Counted from the first letter of the stretch, positions 11,336 to 24,062 are shown. The stretch is 27,949 bases of DNA from Saccoglossus kowalevskii (GCF_000003605.2 NW_003153258.1:1082-29030), one strand, 5' to 3'. The notes: generated by a model from the letters alone, not told the origin. Numbers and translations: made by a program.

Positions 11336-14300
11336 GTAAGAACACAAACTGAACCATCCACAAGTCCATCTTCTCATAGCCCCGCATAACTACAATAAAA
11401 CGAGATCCCTTCACCATCGCGACGTTTATAGCAATAAACACTACAACTGAACAGTACTTAATGACTGTACGAAGAGATCCCTCATAATGAGGTGATATTA
11501 GTAGATAAATCTTTGGGCAGGAAACGATTTGGCTGTGTGTTGGTAACTCGTTAATGACATTTGATTTGTTTAACCGAATTTGTTTTCCTTGCTGGTGATT
11601 TACGAAGAAGCAAATTACACCGACTTAACTATGCGTAGAGACGGCCCACACATTAGGGTAGATTGTCGACATCCCCAATATAATCTCCTGCTTCAAATGT
11701 TGTAAATCAATCTACTATTTTTGTAATAAAAACTCAGTTTGGCGAGGTTCTTATATTTCGGAATTTCGAGGACGAAATTATCAATAATCAGTTGAGTTTT
11801 TACCTAATTAGTCTTTTGTTTGCTGTATGTTTTCTTTATTTATTTAATATAATAGAATTTGAATTAAAATTGTTTTTTATGGTTCAATTGGTGTTGGGGT
11901 GATTCCAATTACGTTATCGGACGAGGGCTCGTGTAGAAAGTTATTTATATTTATTTAATTCAAAATTTACGTTTTTGTTGCGCATTCCCGTCCTAGTATT
12001 CGCCTAATATTCATATTATTATCACCATGTATGCGGTGATTGTAAAAAAATCACAGTCGGACTTAGTTATCCCAGCCGTGTTGTTGGTGAATTGCTTTGC
12101 AAGTTAAATCATTCCTCCTTGGCTTCAATTGGAAGTAACGATCTGTTTTTTTAAACCTGAAGTTGTCTCGTACTATATATAGTGCGTGGCTGGGACGGAA
12201 AAGACATACAAAGTGCATTAAGTCTGCCATGAACTCTAAACTCTGAAATTTCGATAATCCACACAAAGCAAAACTCGTTCGGCGCAAACTGTGATGAACA
12301 CACTAATCGGTGATGTGAGTTTATGTCAAATTACAGAAACAAACACACATTTGATTTAAAACAACTAAACAATAAAACTGTTAATTTAATGGTATGACCC
12401 AATCAGCCTGCTTGATACAAGACCCGGTTGAAATATCTCCTCCATTTAAGTTGAAGTATTTATAATGTTGTAGAAATTAATTGTTTGAAGTAGGCTCGTT
12501 ACTTTATATGACATAATCTCATTTTATTCTTCACGTTTGGTTGGCCTTCACTCTATGGAGACAAACAAATTTCAAGTTTAACGACTGTAATAAAAGTTTC
12601 CGAGAAGGGAATCAGATTAAAACAAGTAAATTCTGAGACAGAGAAAAAAGTGGCAGGTCACCAAGTTTACCGATCTTACTGATAATTCATGTTTTGTCCG
12701 CCGCCCCTAGCGAGGTATTTTATAAATATATTTTTTTCAACAACACAAGGTGAATTATGTTAAACGTCTGGTATGTAAATATGCTGGTACGCGCTGTCTA
12801 TTTTCTGTACAATAAAATCAAATCTTTTATTCAACATGCAAGTGTACGGCCATGCTATGCCGATCGTGTCTAAGACAGAGTTGTTAAATGAAATATATTT
12901 AGAAATACTATAGTGACAAAAACTTCGGATAAATAACAGTTTGAATTTGTAACATGCGATGGTATCTGGTGATTTTCTTTTGTTAGTGAAAAATATAAAG
13001 AATAATGAATTCTTTTTTAGATAATAAGCTTATAGTTTTCTATAAATAACCCGAAGTTAAAACTAGTTATTTACTGATTACAATCAGCCGTAGTAATTAG
13101 TAGCGATTTCTTATCAAATATGGTAGTGAAAAAGTAAGATATTAGGTGAAAAGACTAGTCACCGTGTTACACCGTACTTATTCCAGTCGTAAAAATGTCA
13201 ACCACGTTAGGACAAATCAGTGATAAAACTGTAGTTCTGGCATATTGCTGATAAATGAAATGGTGTAAATCATATCGTCTATCGTCTTTAATGTTCACTG
13301 AAAACAACACCTTTACTTCTCCATCATCTGAAAGTAAAATAAAACTATTGATATGTTTGTTAATAATATGCTTACAAAAATAATAATAAATAAAAGGGCG
13401 AAACACTTGTCAATAACCTCGACAGGAAATTGCCGTCTACAAATGTTGTCAGTACGAAAAGTAATTGGAACAACAGAAACATGAATCGTGAAGGTAATGC
13501 GTAGAGCCTTTTTTGTTTTTATAATCGCAGATTTTCCGAATAGTTTAGTACCTGGTGTTTGAGATAAAAAGCCCAGGTATTTTTATCCCTCTTGGTAGTG
13601 TCCAAGCACACAGTAGTCCTGTCTACATAGCGTTATGTGAGACATGGCGACATCCCGTACTGCTACGAACTATTTTTATAGTTCTGGTAAATTATCATAT
13701 ATTTTGATTCGATGTTTTTGTTTCTTTTTCTTCAAGAAAACGAATAAATAAGTAATGTAATTTTCGTAATATAGTAGGCGTTTTTTTCTGATTCTGACAA
13801 TACTGTAGTTTTAATGCATATTGGATGTGAATAGAATTTGGTGCACATTTTATACAGTTTATACAATGAACATACAACGAAATTTGCTAAATCTCGTCTA
13901 CTCGTAATCATAATTAAAGGCAAGATAGTATGACATATACATAGCATTGACGTATCTGGGATTTCTAGCACACTCATACCAACCCATCATTGAATTAGGA
14001 CATAGACAACAAATTATCAGGGAATAAAACGGCTATCATTTAACTACAACTCATTCGAAGGTTTTTGTAAATGCTCTGTCTACCAGGAAAAGGGCCAGAT
14101 TATCTCCCGATATTGTTCCCAGGGACTGAATTTTACTGACCGATATTTCGCCCATTATCCCTGGATTTTAGTCCCTGTATATATTTGTTGTTGTCTGGAA
14201 TTCTGTCTTTTACAGATGTAAGTAAGAAGTTGTTTGTACATTTATTCATGCCTTCCGAATATATGATACAATAAAACAACCATGACAAAACTATTTATGG

Positions 14301-15224
14301 CACCGTGTTTCTGACACGAATCTGGAGTAGGTCGTTCTTTTTAAAAGAAACTATGTGTATAATATTACCTTTTGAGATGTACGAGTATATCCCGTGTTTC
14401 TAATATAAACTAATGTATTACGTTTGTATTTCTTCTAAGCGAAGCATTCCGCTTCCCGCTGTTCTTGAAACGAATACCGCTGTTCCTGGAACAAAAAACA
14501 TAAAATGTTGTTTTCAATTCAGATAAGGTGGTTGCCACTGTTTCTGGGCCTAGTGTTTGCCGTGTTTTAAGGTGAACCCGGTGATTTCTGTTATTTCTAA
14601 AATGTTGACTATTGTTTTGTCATGTTTCTAATCGGAACAGGGTACACGCTGTTGTTCTGTTTCTTTTAACCTGGACCAGGTGGTACGTTTCTCGATGAAC
14701 AAGGTGACCGCAATTGTTTTAATCCAAACCAGATACGGATTGTTTACGGTGCTTGTAAAACCTCCCCTAGGCTCTATAATGTTTTCAGCTATTCTAAACG
14801 GGGCATCTTTTTTTTAAATAACTTGGATACTGTTACATTTTTAATTCTATTAATTGTTTGTTTGTACTAGTTTCTTTTTTTTCACGAAAGAAGTGCATCG
14901 ATTAGGTCTTTGCTACTTTTCTTAATGAAAATAGATGTATGTTATTATTTCCAAACGACGTTTTACTCATAAACGTTTACATTAGGTAACAGCGCAGTAC
15001 AGTTTGTTTTATGGACCAGTGAAATATGATACATAATTACCGATAAATTAGACATAAATATGCTGCTTATTATTCTTATTTATTATTTAATGTGGGTAAA
15101 TTGGTGAAGATTTACCACGTTATATTAATATTAAATACTGACTGTATGTTCTGTTTTGCGAGTGTCAACTATCAATGCATTGCAAATCACCTGATTTCCA
15201 GGAGTTTACAACACTAGTCTGCAT
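11336..15224 (+). other. Xlox intron 1, proximal part
   Basis: Starts with the donor gtaag at 11336-11340. It is AT-rich and contains no homeobox, recognised exon or clear mobile element. A degenerate repetitive patch lies at about 14295-14760 and is listed separately. Near 14110 and 14165 the short arms cagggact and agtccctg could pair, with no larger structure around them. Open frames at 12063-12287, 13167-13406 and 13695-13977 (minus strand) lie in AT-rich sequence without coding character. Confidence 0.6.
14295..14760. repeat. Highly degenerate short repeats
   Basis: Loosely repeated pieces such as gctgtttct, ccgtgtttct and variants of gaacaaggtg/accaggtgg recur every few tens of bases. 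The spacing is irregular (roughly 25-65 bases) and the similarity low, so this may be an old decayed minisatellite or coincidence of composition. Confidence 0.3.
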
Positions 15225-16775
15225 CGACGTTCCACTGTGAGCGTCCAATATATTGCCGCTGCTTTTATTTGTGAGTCATCAGCTTCCGCCAATGCCGCTG
15301 CCGGCTCTGATCTGTGGGGTATACATTGCCGCTACTCCACTGTTAAGATCTGCGAGACATCGGATCGCCCTATATAGCTGTTCAAATCTGTGAGACGTCC
15401 AATCCCCCTACTGCCGTTGCTCTGATTTGTGAGACATCTGATCGCCTTATTGCCGTTGCTCAAATTTTGTGGGACGTCCAATCCCCTTACTGCCGCTGCT
15501 CGAATTTTGTGAGACGTCCAATCCCCTTACTGCCGCTGCTCGAATTTTGTGAGACGTCCAATCCCCCCACTGCCGCTGCTCTGATTTGTGAGACGTCCAA
15601 TCCCCTTACTGCCGCTGCCCGAATTTTGTGAGACGTCCAATCCCCCCACTGCCGCTGCTCAGATTTGTGAGACGTCCAATCCCCTTACTGCCGCTGCTCG
15701 AATTTTGTGAGACATCCAATCCCCTTACTGCCGCTGCTCGAATTTTGTGAGACTTTTAATCCCTCCACTGCCGCTGCTCTGATTTGTGAGACGTCCAATC
15801 CCCCACTGCCGCTGCCCGAATTTTGTGAGACGTCCAATCCCCCCACTGCCGCTGCTCTGATTTGTGAGACGTCCAATCCCCTTACTGCCGCTGCCCGAAT
15901 TTTGTGAGACATCCAATCGCCCTATTGCCGCTAGTCAGATCTGTGAGAGTTCCAATCGCCCTATTGCTACTGCTCAGATCTGTGAGACATCCAATCCCCC
16001 TACTGCCGCTGCTCAGATCTGTGAGACATCCAATCGCCCTATTGCCGCTGCTCAGATATGTGAGACATCCAATCGCTCTATTGATGCTGCTCAGATCTGT
16101 GAGACATCCAATCCCCTTACTGCCGCTGCTCAGATCTGTGAGACATCCAATCTCCCTACTGCCGCTGCTAAGATCTGCAAGACATTCAATCGCCCTATTG
16201 CCGCTGCTCAGATCTGTGAGACATCCAATCGCCCTATTGCCGCTGCTCAGATCTGTGAGACATCCAATCGTCCTAATGTCGCTGCTCAGATCTGTGAGAC
16301 ATCCAATCGCCCTATTGCCGCTGCTCAGATCTGTGAGACATCCAATCACCCTATTGCCGCTGCTCAGATCTGTGAGACATCCAATCGTCGTAATGTCGCT
16401 GCTCAGATCTGTGAGACATCCAATCGCCCTATTGCCGCTGCTCAGATCTGTGAGACATCCAATCACCCTATTGCCGCTGCTCAGATCTGTGAGACATCCA
16501 ATCACCCTATTGCCGCTGCTCAGATCTGTGAGACATCCAATCGCTCTATTACCTCTACTCAGACCTGTGAGACATCGGATCACCCTATTCCGCCGCTCCA
16601 ATTCCTGAGACAATCGATCGCCTTACTACCGCTGCTCTGATTTGTGAGACAATATTGCCGCTGCTCTGATTTGTGAGACACCCGATCGCCCTATTGCCGC
16701 TGCTCTGATTTGTAAGACTTTCCGTTCGCCTTTTTTCAATTCCCTGATTTGCAGAACATACGATTCGCCCTGTCG
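15225..16775. repeat. 39/40-bp GC-richer minisatellite in Xlox intron
   Basis: Nearly 40 head-to-tail units reading gccgctgctc, agatctgtga, gacatccaat, cgccctatt (39 bp). The left part (about 15390-15900) mixes 40-bp units containing cgaattttgtgagacgtcc with 39-bp units containing ctgatttgtgagacgtcc, often alternating. The right part (about 15900-16560) is almost purely 39-bp units with agatctgtgagacatcc. Both edges (15225-15390 and 16560-16775) are degenerate. Because 39 is a multiple of three and the unit lacks stops in several frames, long open frames arise on both strands, including 15864-16640 (+) with a 13-residue repeat AAQICETSNRPIA. There is no independent sign that any of them is translated. 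Confidence 0.97.
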
Positions 16776-17379
16776 CCCAAGGACTATTACCGCGGCCAAA
16801 TAAGGGAATGTCATAATACTCGTGCAACATTTCGCATTATAGTCTATTGCATTTCCACGGCTTGTTTCTTGTACTGTAACGTAATCGGAACGCCATATCA
16901 CCGAATCTTCTACCCCAAAATCTTACATTAATGATCAAAAATGAAAATTCACACACACGGGAGTCAATTTTTTTACCACTAAGCGTCATAAATGACGCAA
17001 TTTGACTACAATCTGGTTTTTCTTCTGTCAAATTTCGAACTCACGACTACGGCAAATAAAAATGAGCCTCGACACTGTAAGCGGGAGAAACCATGATGCT
17101 CACGTAAACCTTATTTTTCTACCCTAAATTGTAGTGCGTCGTTTTGCATATTGCGTTTTTTTTTTGTTTTTTTTTGTATATTTATCTTTTTTTAATTTTG
17201 GATTAAATTGGCATAATTGCCCGTTAACTACAGAATTTGGTCAGATGAAAAGATTTTACAGATTTATTTATTTGAAATAATGGCAAAAGTTTGTGGTACT
17301 TATGGTTAACGTAGATACTTAAAACAAGCAGCCTCTCAACTGAGATAGATCCGCTGTTAGCAATGCACATTTCACTTAA
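16776..17379. other. Intron spacer with T-rich tract
   Basis: Non-repetitive sequence between two tandem arrays. A run of T interrupted by single G residues lies at about 17156-17190. No exon seen. Confidence 0.5.
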
Positions 17380-18175
17380 AGAACTCGAGATATCTACCTG
17401 AGCTACCTATCTATATAGTATTAAATCAATGGGATTGCTGTTTTCAACAAGAAGCCAAAAATATTTTTACTAACAATTACAAAAATAGTCATAAAAAATA
17501 GAACATTGAAGATATCATCACAAAATGAACAAATCTGAGAGAGGTACCTACATGCACAACATCAAAGCAATCGGACTCGCGGTTTTAACAAGTTGAAAAT
17601 ATCACTTTTTACCAAAAATTGCAAAAATATTCAGCAAAATTATAAAATTGAAGATATCATCATGAAATAAACAAATCTAAGAGAGGTCTACCTGTATATG
17701 TATAATTTCAAAGCAGTCGAACTTGCGATTTATAACAAGAATTCGAAAATATCACTTTTTACCAAAAAAAACAAAAATATTCTTCCAAATTAGAGAGCTG
17801 AAGATATCATCACGAAATTGGCAAATCTGAGAAAGTTCACCTGTAGTATCTATATATAAAATATAAAAGCATTTGAACTTTGTTTTTCAACAATAAGTGA
17901 CAAAAATATTCATCAAAATTAGAAAATTAAATTTTCACCACGAAATGAACAGATCTAAGAGATGTCTACCTGAGGTACCTATATGTATAATATCATAGCT
18001 ATTGGACCTGCTGTCGAAAATATCACTTTTTACCAAAAATAACAAAAATATTCATAAACATTAGAGATTTGAAAATATCATCAAAAATGAACAAATCTGA
18101 GAGAGGTCTGTCTACATATACACCAAGTATAAAAACATTCAAACTAGTAGTTTTCAAGAAGTCGAAAAAGTAAAA
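17380..18175. repeat. Tandem array of ~140-bp diverged units
   Basis: About five to six diverged copies. The landmark acaaatctgagag (with variants) starts at 17529, 17671, 17821, 17949 and 18091, giving intervals of 142, 150, 128 and 142 bases. Each unit also carries gaagatatcatca or a decayed form before the landmark and tatcactttttaccaaaaa or similar after it. A partial copy (ctcgagatatctacctgag) begins the array near 17380. It ends just before a GC-rich tail, gacgcggacgacggac, at about 18179. No coding frame runs through it. It could be a satellite-like array or the internal repeat region of a mobile element. Confidence 0.85.
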
Positions 18176-20512
18176 AGTTGACGCGGACGACGGACAATCG
18201 ACAGCGGGGCTAAAATGTATACATGCTAAATCTATATCTAATAGAGATACAATGCTCTGCTATGCAGCATACATCAGACATAAACTCGAGCCTAATGAAA
18301 TCGTAGTGCTCACCACATTCTTGTTCAAGTTTTCACCCAAATAATTACTGAAAATACAGATTTTTTGAGCCAAAATTGATATTGGATTCAAAGAAAATTA
18401 CAGAAATTGTGAGAAAGATTGATCACAATTTATTGGGCGGGATTGCCGACGTGTAAAATAACGTCGTTCATACATGTGAAGGAGTGACTGCGCGTCGCAT
18501 TATCTTAAAATTAACGACAATATACGACCTCAATCAAGAGCCGTCATAAATTCACACGCTGCATTTATAGTACATGATAGTAATTACAACGACTGATTTA
18601 TAATTTGAACCTCAACGACGAATAGTTTAGATGATAAATAGTCGACACTTATATAAATAAAACAAAATAACATCAATTAATTAAATAATGTCCGTGCGCT
18701 TTTAACAATGTACACAAGATTCGTTTCACCAATGTGACATATTCACTTTCATGGTGCCACATTACTTGTTAAGATATCGTTTAGTTTTCGGCGTTTCTTT
18801 TTCCACTATTATGCACGGCAGTTGCATACGAATTACTGCATCCATGGCATGATAATGAAGTTATTGTATATAGTTCATCTAAGATAATTGAAATTTTGTT
18901 CGTTTTCGAGATCGTTTTTAATTTGCTTGCGTTTCAGGCATTATAACGCTATCACAATACTCGTGCGTTGTTTCATTTTTGCCTAAACCACGTAGAGTGG
19001 GTCGACAGGGACCAGAAACAAATATGAGTCGGCATTTATGCTGTCCACACACTCGTTTGACGTGTGTTTAAAACTGCATCAGCACAGAGAGGCGAGGGAA
19101 ATTGAGAACGACTTTATGTTGGATAACGTGCTCATGTAATGATAATCACATGTCACTTTGTAAGTGGCCCCAACCGTGTTTGGAGTCTGTCTTATTACAG
19201 CGTCACCGTAAACACATATGTCAATTGCAGATGTGAGTTTATTTTATAACATCAAAACATTATAGTCACATTACGAGTCAGCAACTAATAACTGAACACT
19301 GTATGGACGAAACGTACTGATTTACCAGTGATCATAAGGACTAGTCGCAAATTAGTTTACTTTTAAAGTTGTGTACGTGTTTTACTCTGCGCTAGCTTAG
19401 GGATATCGGTTCCGAGGTCCGTTAGATTGCGTTCTTGGGTTTGGATTTGGCGTCTACGACAACAAGAGAAAAAAACACATTAATGTATTAGTTTTCACAG
19501 CAACTTGGATCATGTCTGAAATTTCGGGTATAATTAGTTGTTGTGCTATGTTAGATCAAATACACCCGACTAAACATGTTACCATGGCAATTGTGTCTAG
19601 CTTTATTGTAACAACACAACCAAACACAGATTATGTAAACGAATCCAACGGGTCTTGGAGGCTTACTTTCAATAGATCGTAGCGAAGCGGCTGCTCTGCT
19701 AAGTACGATACCCCGATCCAAGTGATTCGGCGCCCCTTTCACGGAGGGGATGATCACCACTTTCTTCTTATAATATAAGGCAATATCGTAGGTCCCTGAA
19801 ACATAAATTAGGGTTTGTCCAATCCCTTAAGTCAGGTGCTTCAGCATTTTTTTTTTTTTTTGAACTTCGTGTGAATATACATATGACATATGACGGGTTT
19901 AATTTGCCGGTCGAGATCCTGACTTTTAGTCGTATTCTTTTATTTAAATTACTTATAGCAATACTTTGTTTTATGTATCAATTGTTATGTCATGTATTAT
20001 ATAATGTACAACGCGGGGATTTCACAGAAAATGTTTTTGCATGTTTTCTTCAATTTAAGTATGGAGATAGAATATAAGGCTACACCAATTCATTACGTTG
20101 ACATCATGATCGTGTAACAGAAATCAATACAAATGGGTTTCGACGCGTATGTCAGTGTGATGACGTGTCAGAATATTAGGCAATGGACGGACATTACAGA
20201 AATAGAAAATCGGTTTGACCATTTATGATTTTGGGCATTTTATAATTAACAATGGTCACCGGAGTGAGATAGAACGCTACCATGTGAAACTAGCATCTTG
20301 TTTATTTGTTATATTTTGGAGGGTTAGTGTGTGTATAATTCAGCTTGGTGGTTACTTTTTAACATTTGCATACTCACACGTTTTTAAAATCAAAACCTCG
20401 CTCTCGTCACAAACTACCGAGATTATAACAGTGAATTGGCTCACAAATATCGAGAGAGAAATTAAGTGAAACAAATACTGGTTTTCTTTGTGTGCATACG
20501 ATGGGAAGATTG
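18176..20512. other. Intron sequence without recognised exons
   Basis: AT-rich sequence with the short GC-rich tail at 18179-18212 and a 15-base T run at 19847-19861. Open frames at 19551-19760 (-), 19871-20077 (+) and 20215-20469 (+) lack motifs, splice signals or coding composition. No homeobox seen. Confidence 0.5.
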
Positions 20513-21232
20513 GGTTAAGGTAGAGATGCAGTTTACCTGACAGGTGTTTTAATCAGTTAAATTAAGAAACCAAGATGACCTCCCTTGTCCACAAAACTAT
20601 ATATTTTCGGAAAGCTTATTGTATGAATTTCAACATTTTGTAAGTATTTTTTTATGGACATTGTAGTTTGAAATATGCACAAAAATGTGTTTTTGGTCAA
20701 AAATGATTTTAAAAAATTAGCTTCTAAACCATGCCTCTGTGTCCTGTCAAAATTGGTTTACAGGTACATCTGTTTACTATGAAGCAAGTGCCGTCTTGAA
20801 AACTGTATACCAGTTGTCAATTTTGATGGGCAGCAGCTCAAATTTCACTAATTCAAGTTTATGCATAAATTAACACCCAGGCTAGTTGTCTGTACGATTG
20901 TTTTAACACTATTCACCAAAATGCCCCGACGTTTTGAAGATAAATACATTGTCAATCATTTGTGAAAATTTCAAAAAAAAGGTCAAAGCGTCTAGAAGCT
21001 ATTTGTTCTGGGACGTGCACTAAAAGAAGCTGAGATAATTGCTAATTTGCATATTTTAAAGTTAAGTAAAAATATATGCTGATTTACATCGCCATTGGAT
21101 TTAACAGAGTTCCACTAATGATTTTAATTTCAAATTTTCAAAGAATACAGATGTTCATACAATGCCATTAAAATAAAAAAAAGTGAAATTTGTCAAAATT
21201 TGCAAAATAAACTGCATCTCTACTTTAAAACC
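20513..21232. mobile_element. Possible non-autonomous DNA transposon with short inverted ends
   Basis: The left end reads ggttaaggtagagatgca then gttta (20513-20535). The right end, 21208-21232, is its imperfect inverted copy, with a perfect 16-base core (gtagagatgcagttta against taaactgcatctctac) and a 2-base indel further out. The enclosed ~720 bases are AT-rich, have no open frame of note and no transposase. Size and structure fit a MITE-like element, but no target-site duplication is evident and no second copy is in the window. It could instead be a chance inverted pair. Confidence 0.45.
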
Positions 21233-22514
21233 TAAACATCTCCTTTGAACAGAGCGTAATACTAGCATACGCAATCAAGGTGAATTAGTAATACATATGT
21301 AATATTGTTGACGACATTTTGCAGTCATTACTCAATCGCCACTGCATGTTCCTCTTAAAACATTCACTATACACAATATCATTAGGGAAACAAGAGTAGG
21401 TGTGTAAACTTAAATTAAGTCGCTCGACCAATCAAACACGTAAGGTGTCGTCATTTTTGACTCGATCTAAGAATAGTGATGTGCCCTGCTGTTCAGTCTG
21501 GAAATCATGTGAAATCTCGTCAGTGCAATATCTGTTATCCCATTCATTGCAACTCAATAACGATCAATGCGGCAACTGGTTTACAGTGAGGGAGGTACCA
21601 GATTATCACGTTGAATGTATGAATAAATCATATTTTGATGTCGGAATATGTCTCCACTTGTAATTGTTTTAAATGTATTTGATTCATTTGATATTTGAAA
21701 TAACGCGTGGACCATTCTAGCGGACTGATCTGAATGCACCGACAATAACGTCTGTGCCATTCTGTTCCACTGTCTTGTGAAAATTACATAATGCGTGATG
21801 TTCGGTAAACAAAAAATCAAATCTGCGGGGACGGATTACTAATTTTCGCACGGTACCTTTTCTCTTGTACTTTTTCATTATTTCCATGAAAAGTGAAAGT
21901 AGTTCCGATCCAAAACGAGTTGAAATTTGTCCTTAAATAAATCACACAATTTAATTTAATCTGTAATTTTTGTGTAAACTGGTAAAATATACAACATATT
22001 TTTATGTTTGACAACATAATACTGGGACTCTTTCTAGGGAAAACCTATCAAAGTCAAGTCGTTTTCATGTTGATATCATATCAACGGACGGACCTCTTTG
22101 AAATCAATGAGACCAGACTTTATTTACATGATTAGAGCTAGGATTGTATAAAATACTAGTACAATCATAGACTATACAGCACACTGGAAATATATTCAAA
22201 TAAACAATAGTTTTTTTTATATAAAATTCATGCAATGTGGAATGCTTCCCGCATCAAGATCATAGCATCAATCATTGTGATGACAATTTGCATACAAAAC
22301 CGGCATTATGAATGCTAACTTGCTGTTTCTAACAATTAATTCAAACAACAATGTCACACTAAAATTAATTTTAACAAAAATATAATATTTGTAAACAAGC
22401 TGCATTTTATTCTAAATATGCGTATATACAGGGATCAGTAGATTTTTAAAAGTCCCACGATCATAGACGGTATGTAGTCTACATTCCAATATACAGCTTC
22501 GTTATTTCTTCAGC
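21233..22514. other. Intron sequence without recognised exons
   Basis: AT-rich sequence. A plus-strand open frame at 21400-21663 starts at GTG and contains several cysteines, but I recognise no domain and see no supporting splice sites. Nothing else stands out. Confidence 0.45.
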
Positions 22515-22860
22515 CGCGATCAGCAAGGTGTGCTACTGTAGCATTTTACGAATGACTCTAAAAAATTCTTCCTTATAGTGTATTTGATTTAACAGAAGTA
22601 AATTTGCGACACGATTTCATCTTAACAACAATGACCACATATAAGGTCACTGAAGTTACATAGCAAGAATAAAATAAGGGCAACGAAACAAAAAAGAACA
22701 AATAATAACATTTTTAAAAATATAGCTTCCTCTTTCTATATAATGATTTGATGTTTCTGCCTTGTAGAAAGGTTCCATTACACTGTAATAAATGTATCGT
22801 CATGATTAATAAAGCCAGGGGTGGATTTTGAAACTTCTTCATATAACCGTCTTTGCTGAT
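22515..22860 (+). repeat. Dispersed repeat family, copy 1
   Basis: The core at 22515-22641 begins cgcgatcagcaaggtg and contains the near-palindrome tgctactgtagca followed by ttttacgaatgactc, then gtgtatttgatttaacag and tgaccacata. The distal piece ataaccgtctttgctgat appears at about 22843-22860, separated from the core by about 190 extra bases compared with copy 3. It lacks about 20 bases, present in copy 3, before the gtgtatttg block. Confidence 0.85.
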
Positions 22861-23526
22861 CAATACATAAATAAATGTATAATGAAGAGTAATTCATCTT
22901 CGATTTCCTACTTATCACATAGGTTTTGCTTTTGTGCGTTTACCTGTTGAAATTTTCAATGAATGGATGCTTAATCTAAATCTGCTTGATTGATCACGTT
23001 CATCTTTTCTTTATCTCATTATTCATCGGTTTCCCAATATATCGTGAGCTATTCTCTAAATTTGTATTTATTTCTTTTATCTGTTCACCTGTAAAAGCAC
23101 AAGTAAAAGAATCAACTGCATTGTACCATTTGGTGTTAATCCGCAGCATGCCTTAGGAGTGAGTTATTAATAATGAATATGCGGTTATAATATTTATTTG
23201 GCTGTCTTTAATAAAGATAGCTAGTTGAAATCGGCCTAGCCCCCGATAGATACCCATTATGGGTGTAATTTTAGAAACTTGAAAGAACCGATAATAGTTT
23301 AGGTGCATCTCTTCTACAGCTGTCTTATAGGCATTATCCCATATTTCACAACCATGTCATAAAATTGGGCGAATGAATTTTTCAAACCGAGAAAGAAAAG
23401 TTGTAATTTCTATATTTTGCTTATAACCAATTTTCTCTTTTGTAGTTTTGGGCCTTTTTTCTTCACGTTTGTCGTGTCCTTTTTAATTGTTTTTGGTAAG
23501 AGTTCTTTGGGCCCCTCACCCATAAC

Positions 23527-23625
23527 TCTAATCCTAACCCTGCCCTCCAGTACCCCTTCTGCATTTCTATTGTATATACCCCTTATTGAGTCACTTGGGT
23601 GGCTGGAGTGTTAAGGTTAGGGTTT
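23527..23625. repeat. Short telomere-like motifs in opposite orientation
   Basis: cctaaccct at 23533-23541 and aaggttagggttt at 23613-23625 face each other around about 70 bases. Each holds only one to two TTAGGG-like units, so this is weak on its own. Confidence 0.35.
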
Positions 23626-23744
23626 AAGAGTGAGGAAGCTATAAAGTATTTTTTCCTTTTTTTATTTATGCTCAATACCACATCTAGATATTAGAAATAT
23701 CTAACAAGAGATAAATTCAAATAATGTCATATTTTTGTGTGTTT

Positions 23745-23766
23745 TGTGTGTGTGTGTGTGTGTGTT
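23745..23766. repeat. (TG)n microsatellite
   Basis: About ten uninterrupted TG dinucleotides, preceded by imperfect ttttgtgtg repeats. Confidence 0.95.
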
Positions 23767-23924
23767 CACTGAGAGCTTTACCTGTTTTGTTTATTTTGTG
23801 AGATAGTCCCAACTGCTTTAAAAGCTGGATTTTGTTTCCGGGAGAATAACAAGGGCATCAGCATATATGAGATAACTGGCCTAATTGTGGGACATGCAAT
23901 AGACAGCATCATTGTAGCTCCATT

Positions 23925-24062
23925 CGCGATCAGCACGGTGTGCTACTGTAGCATTTTACAAATGACTCAAATTCATTTTGTTTTTCAGTTTGATCGTTAT
24001 TAATGTGTATTTGATATTTAGTAGTCTATTTAACAGAAATAAATATTGTATACGATTGTAAA
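23925..24062 (+). repeat. Dispersed repeat family, copy 2
   Basis: Begins cgcgatcagcacggtg and has the same near-palindrome tgctactgtagca, then ttttacaaatgactc, gatcgtt, gtgtatttgat and taacagaaataaat. It is more diverged than copies 1 and 3 and lacks the distal accgtctttgctgat piece. Confidence 0.8.

Noticed and set aside
10933..11377. Minus-strand frames of 136 and 142 codons and a + frame of 85 codons over Xlox exon 1
   Set aside because: Shadows of the GC-richer Xlox exon; none has family motifs, whereas the Xlox frame has several.
15685..16613. Further long frames on both strands in the 39-bp array, up to 243 codons
   Set aside because: All follow from a unit length divisible by three and a stop-free unit; several mutually exclusive frames are equally open.
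23417..23614. 65-codon hydrophobic + frame
   Set aside because: Pyrimidine-rich DNA gives Phe/Leu/Ser/Pro-rich peptides by composition; no other coding sign.
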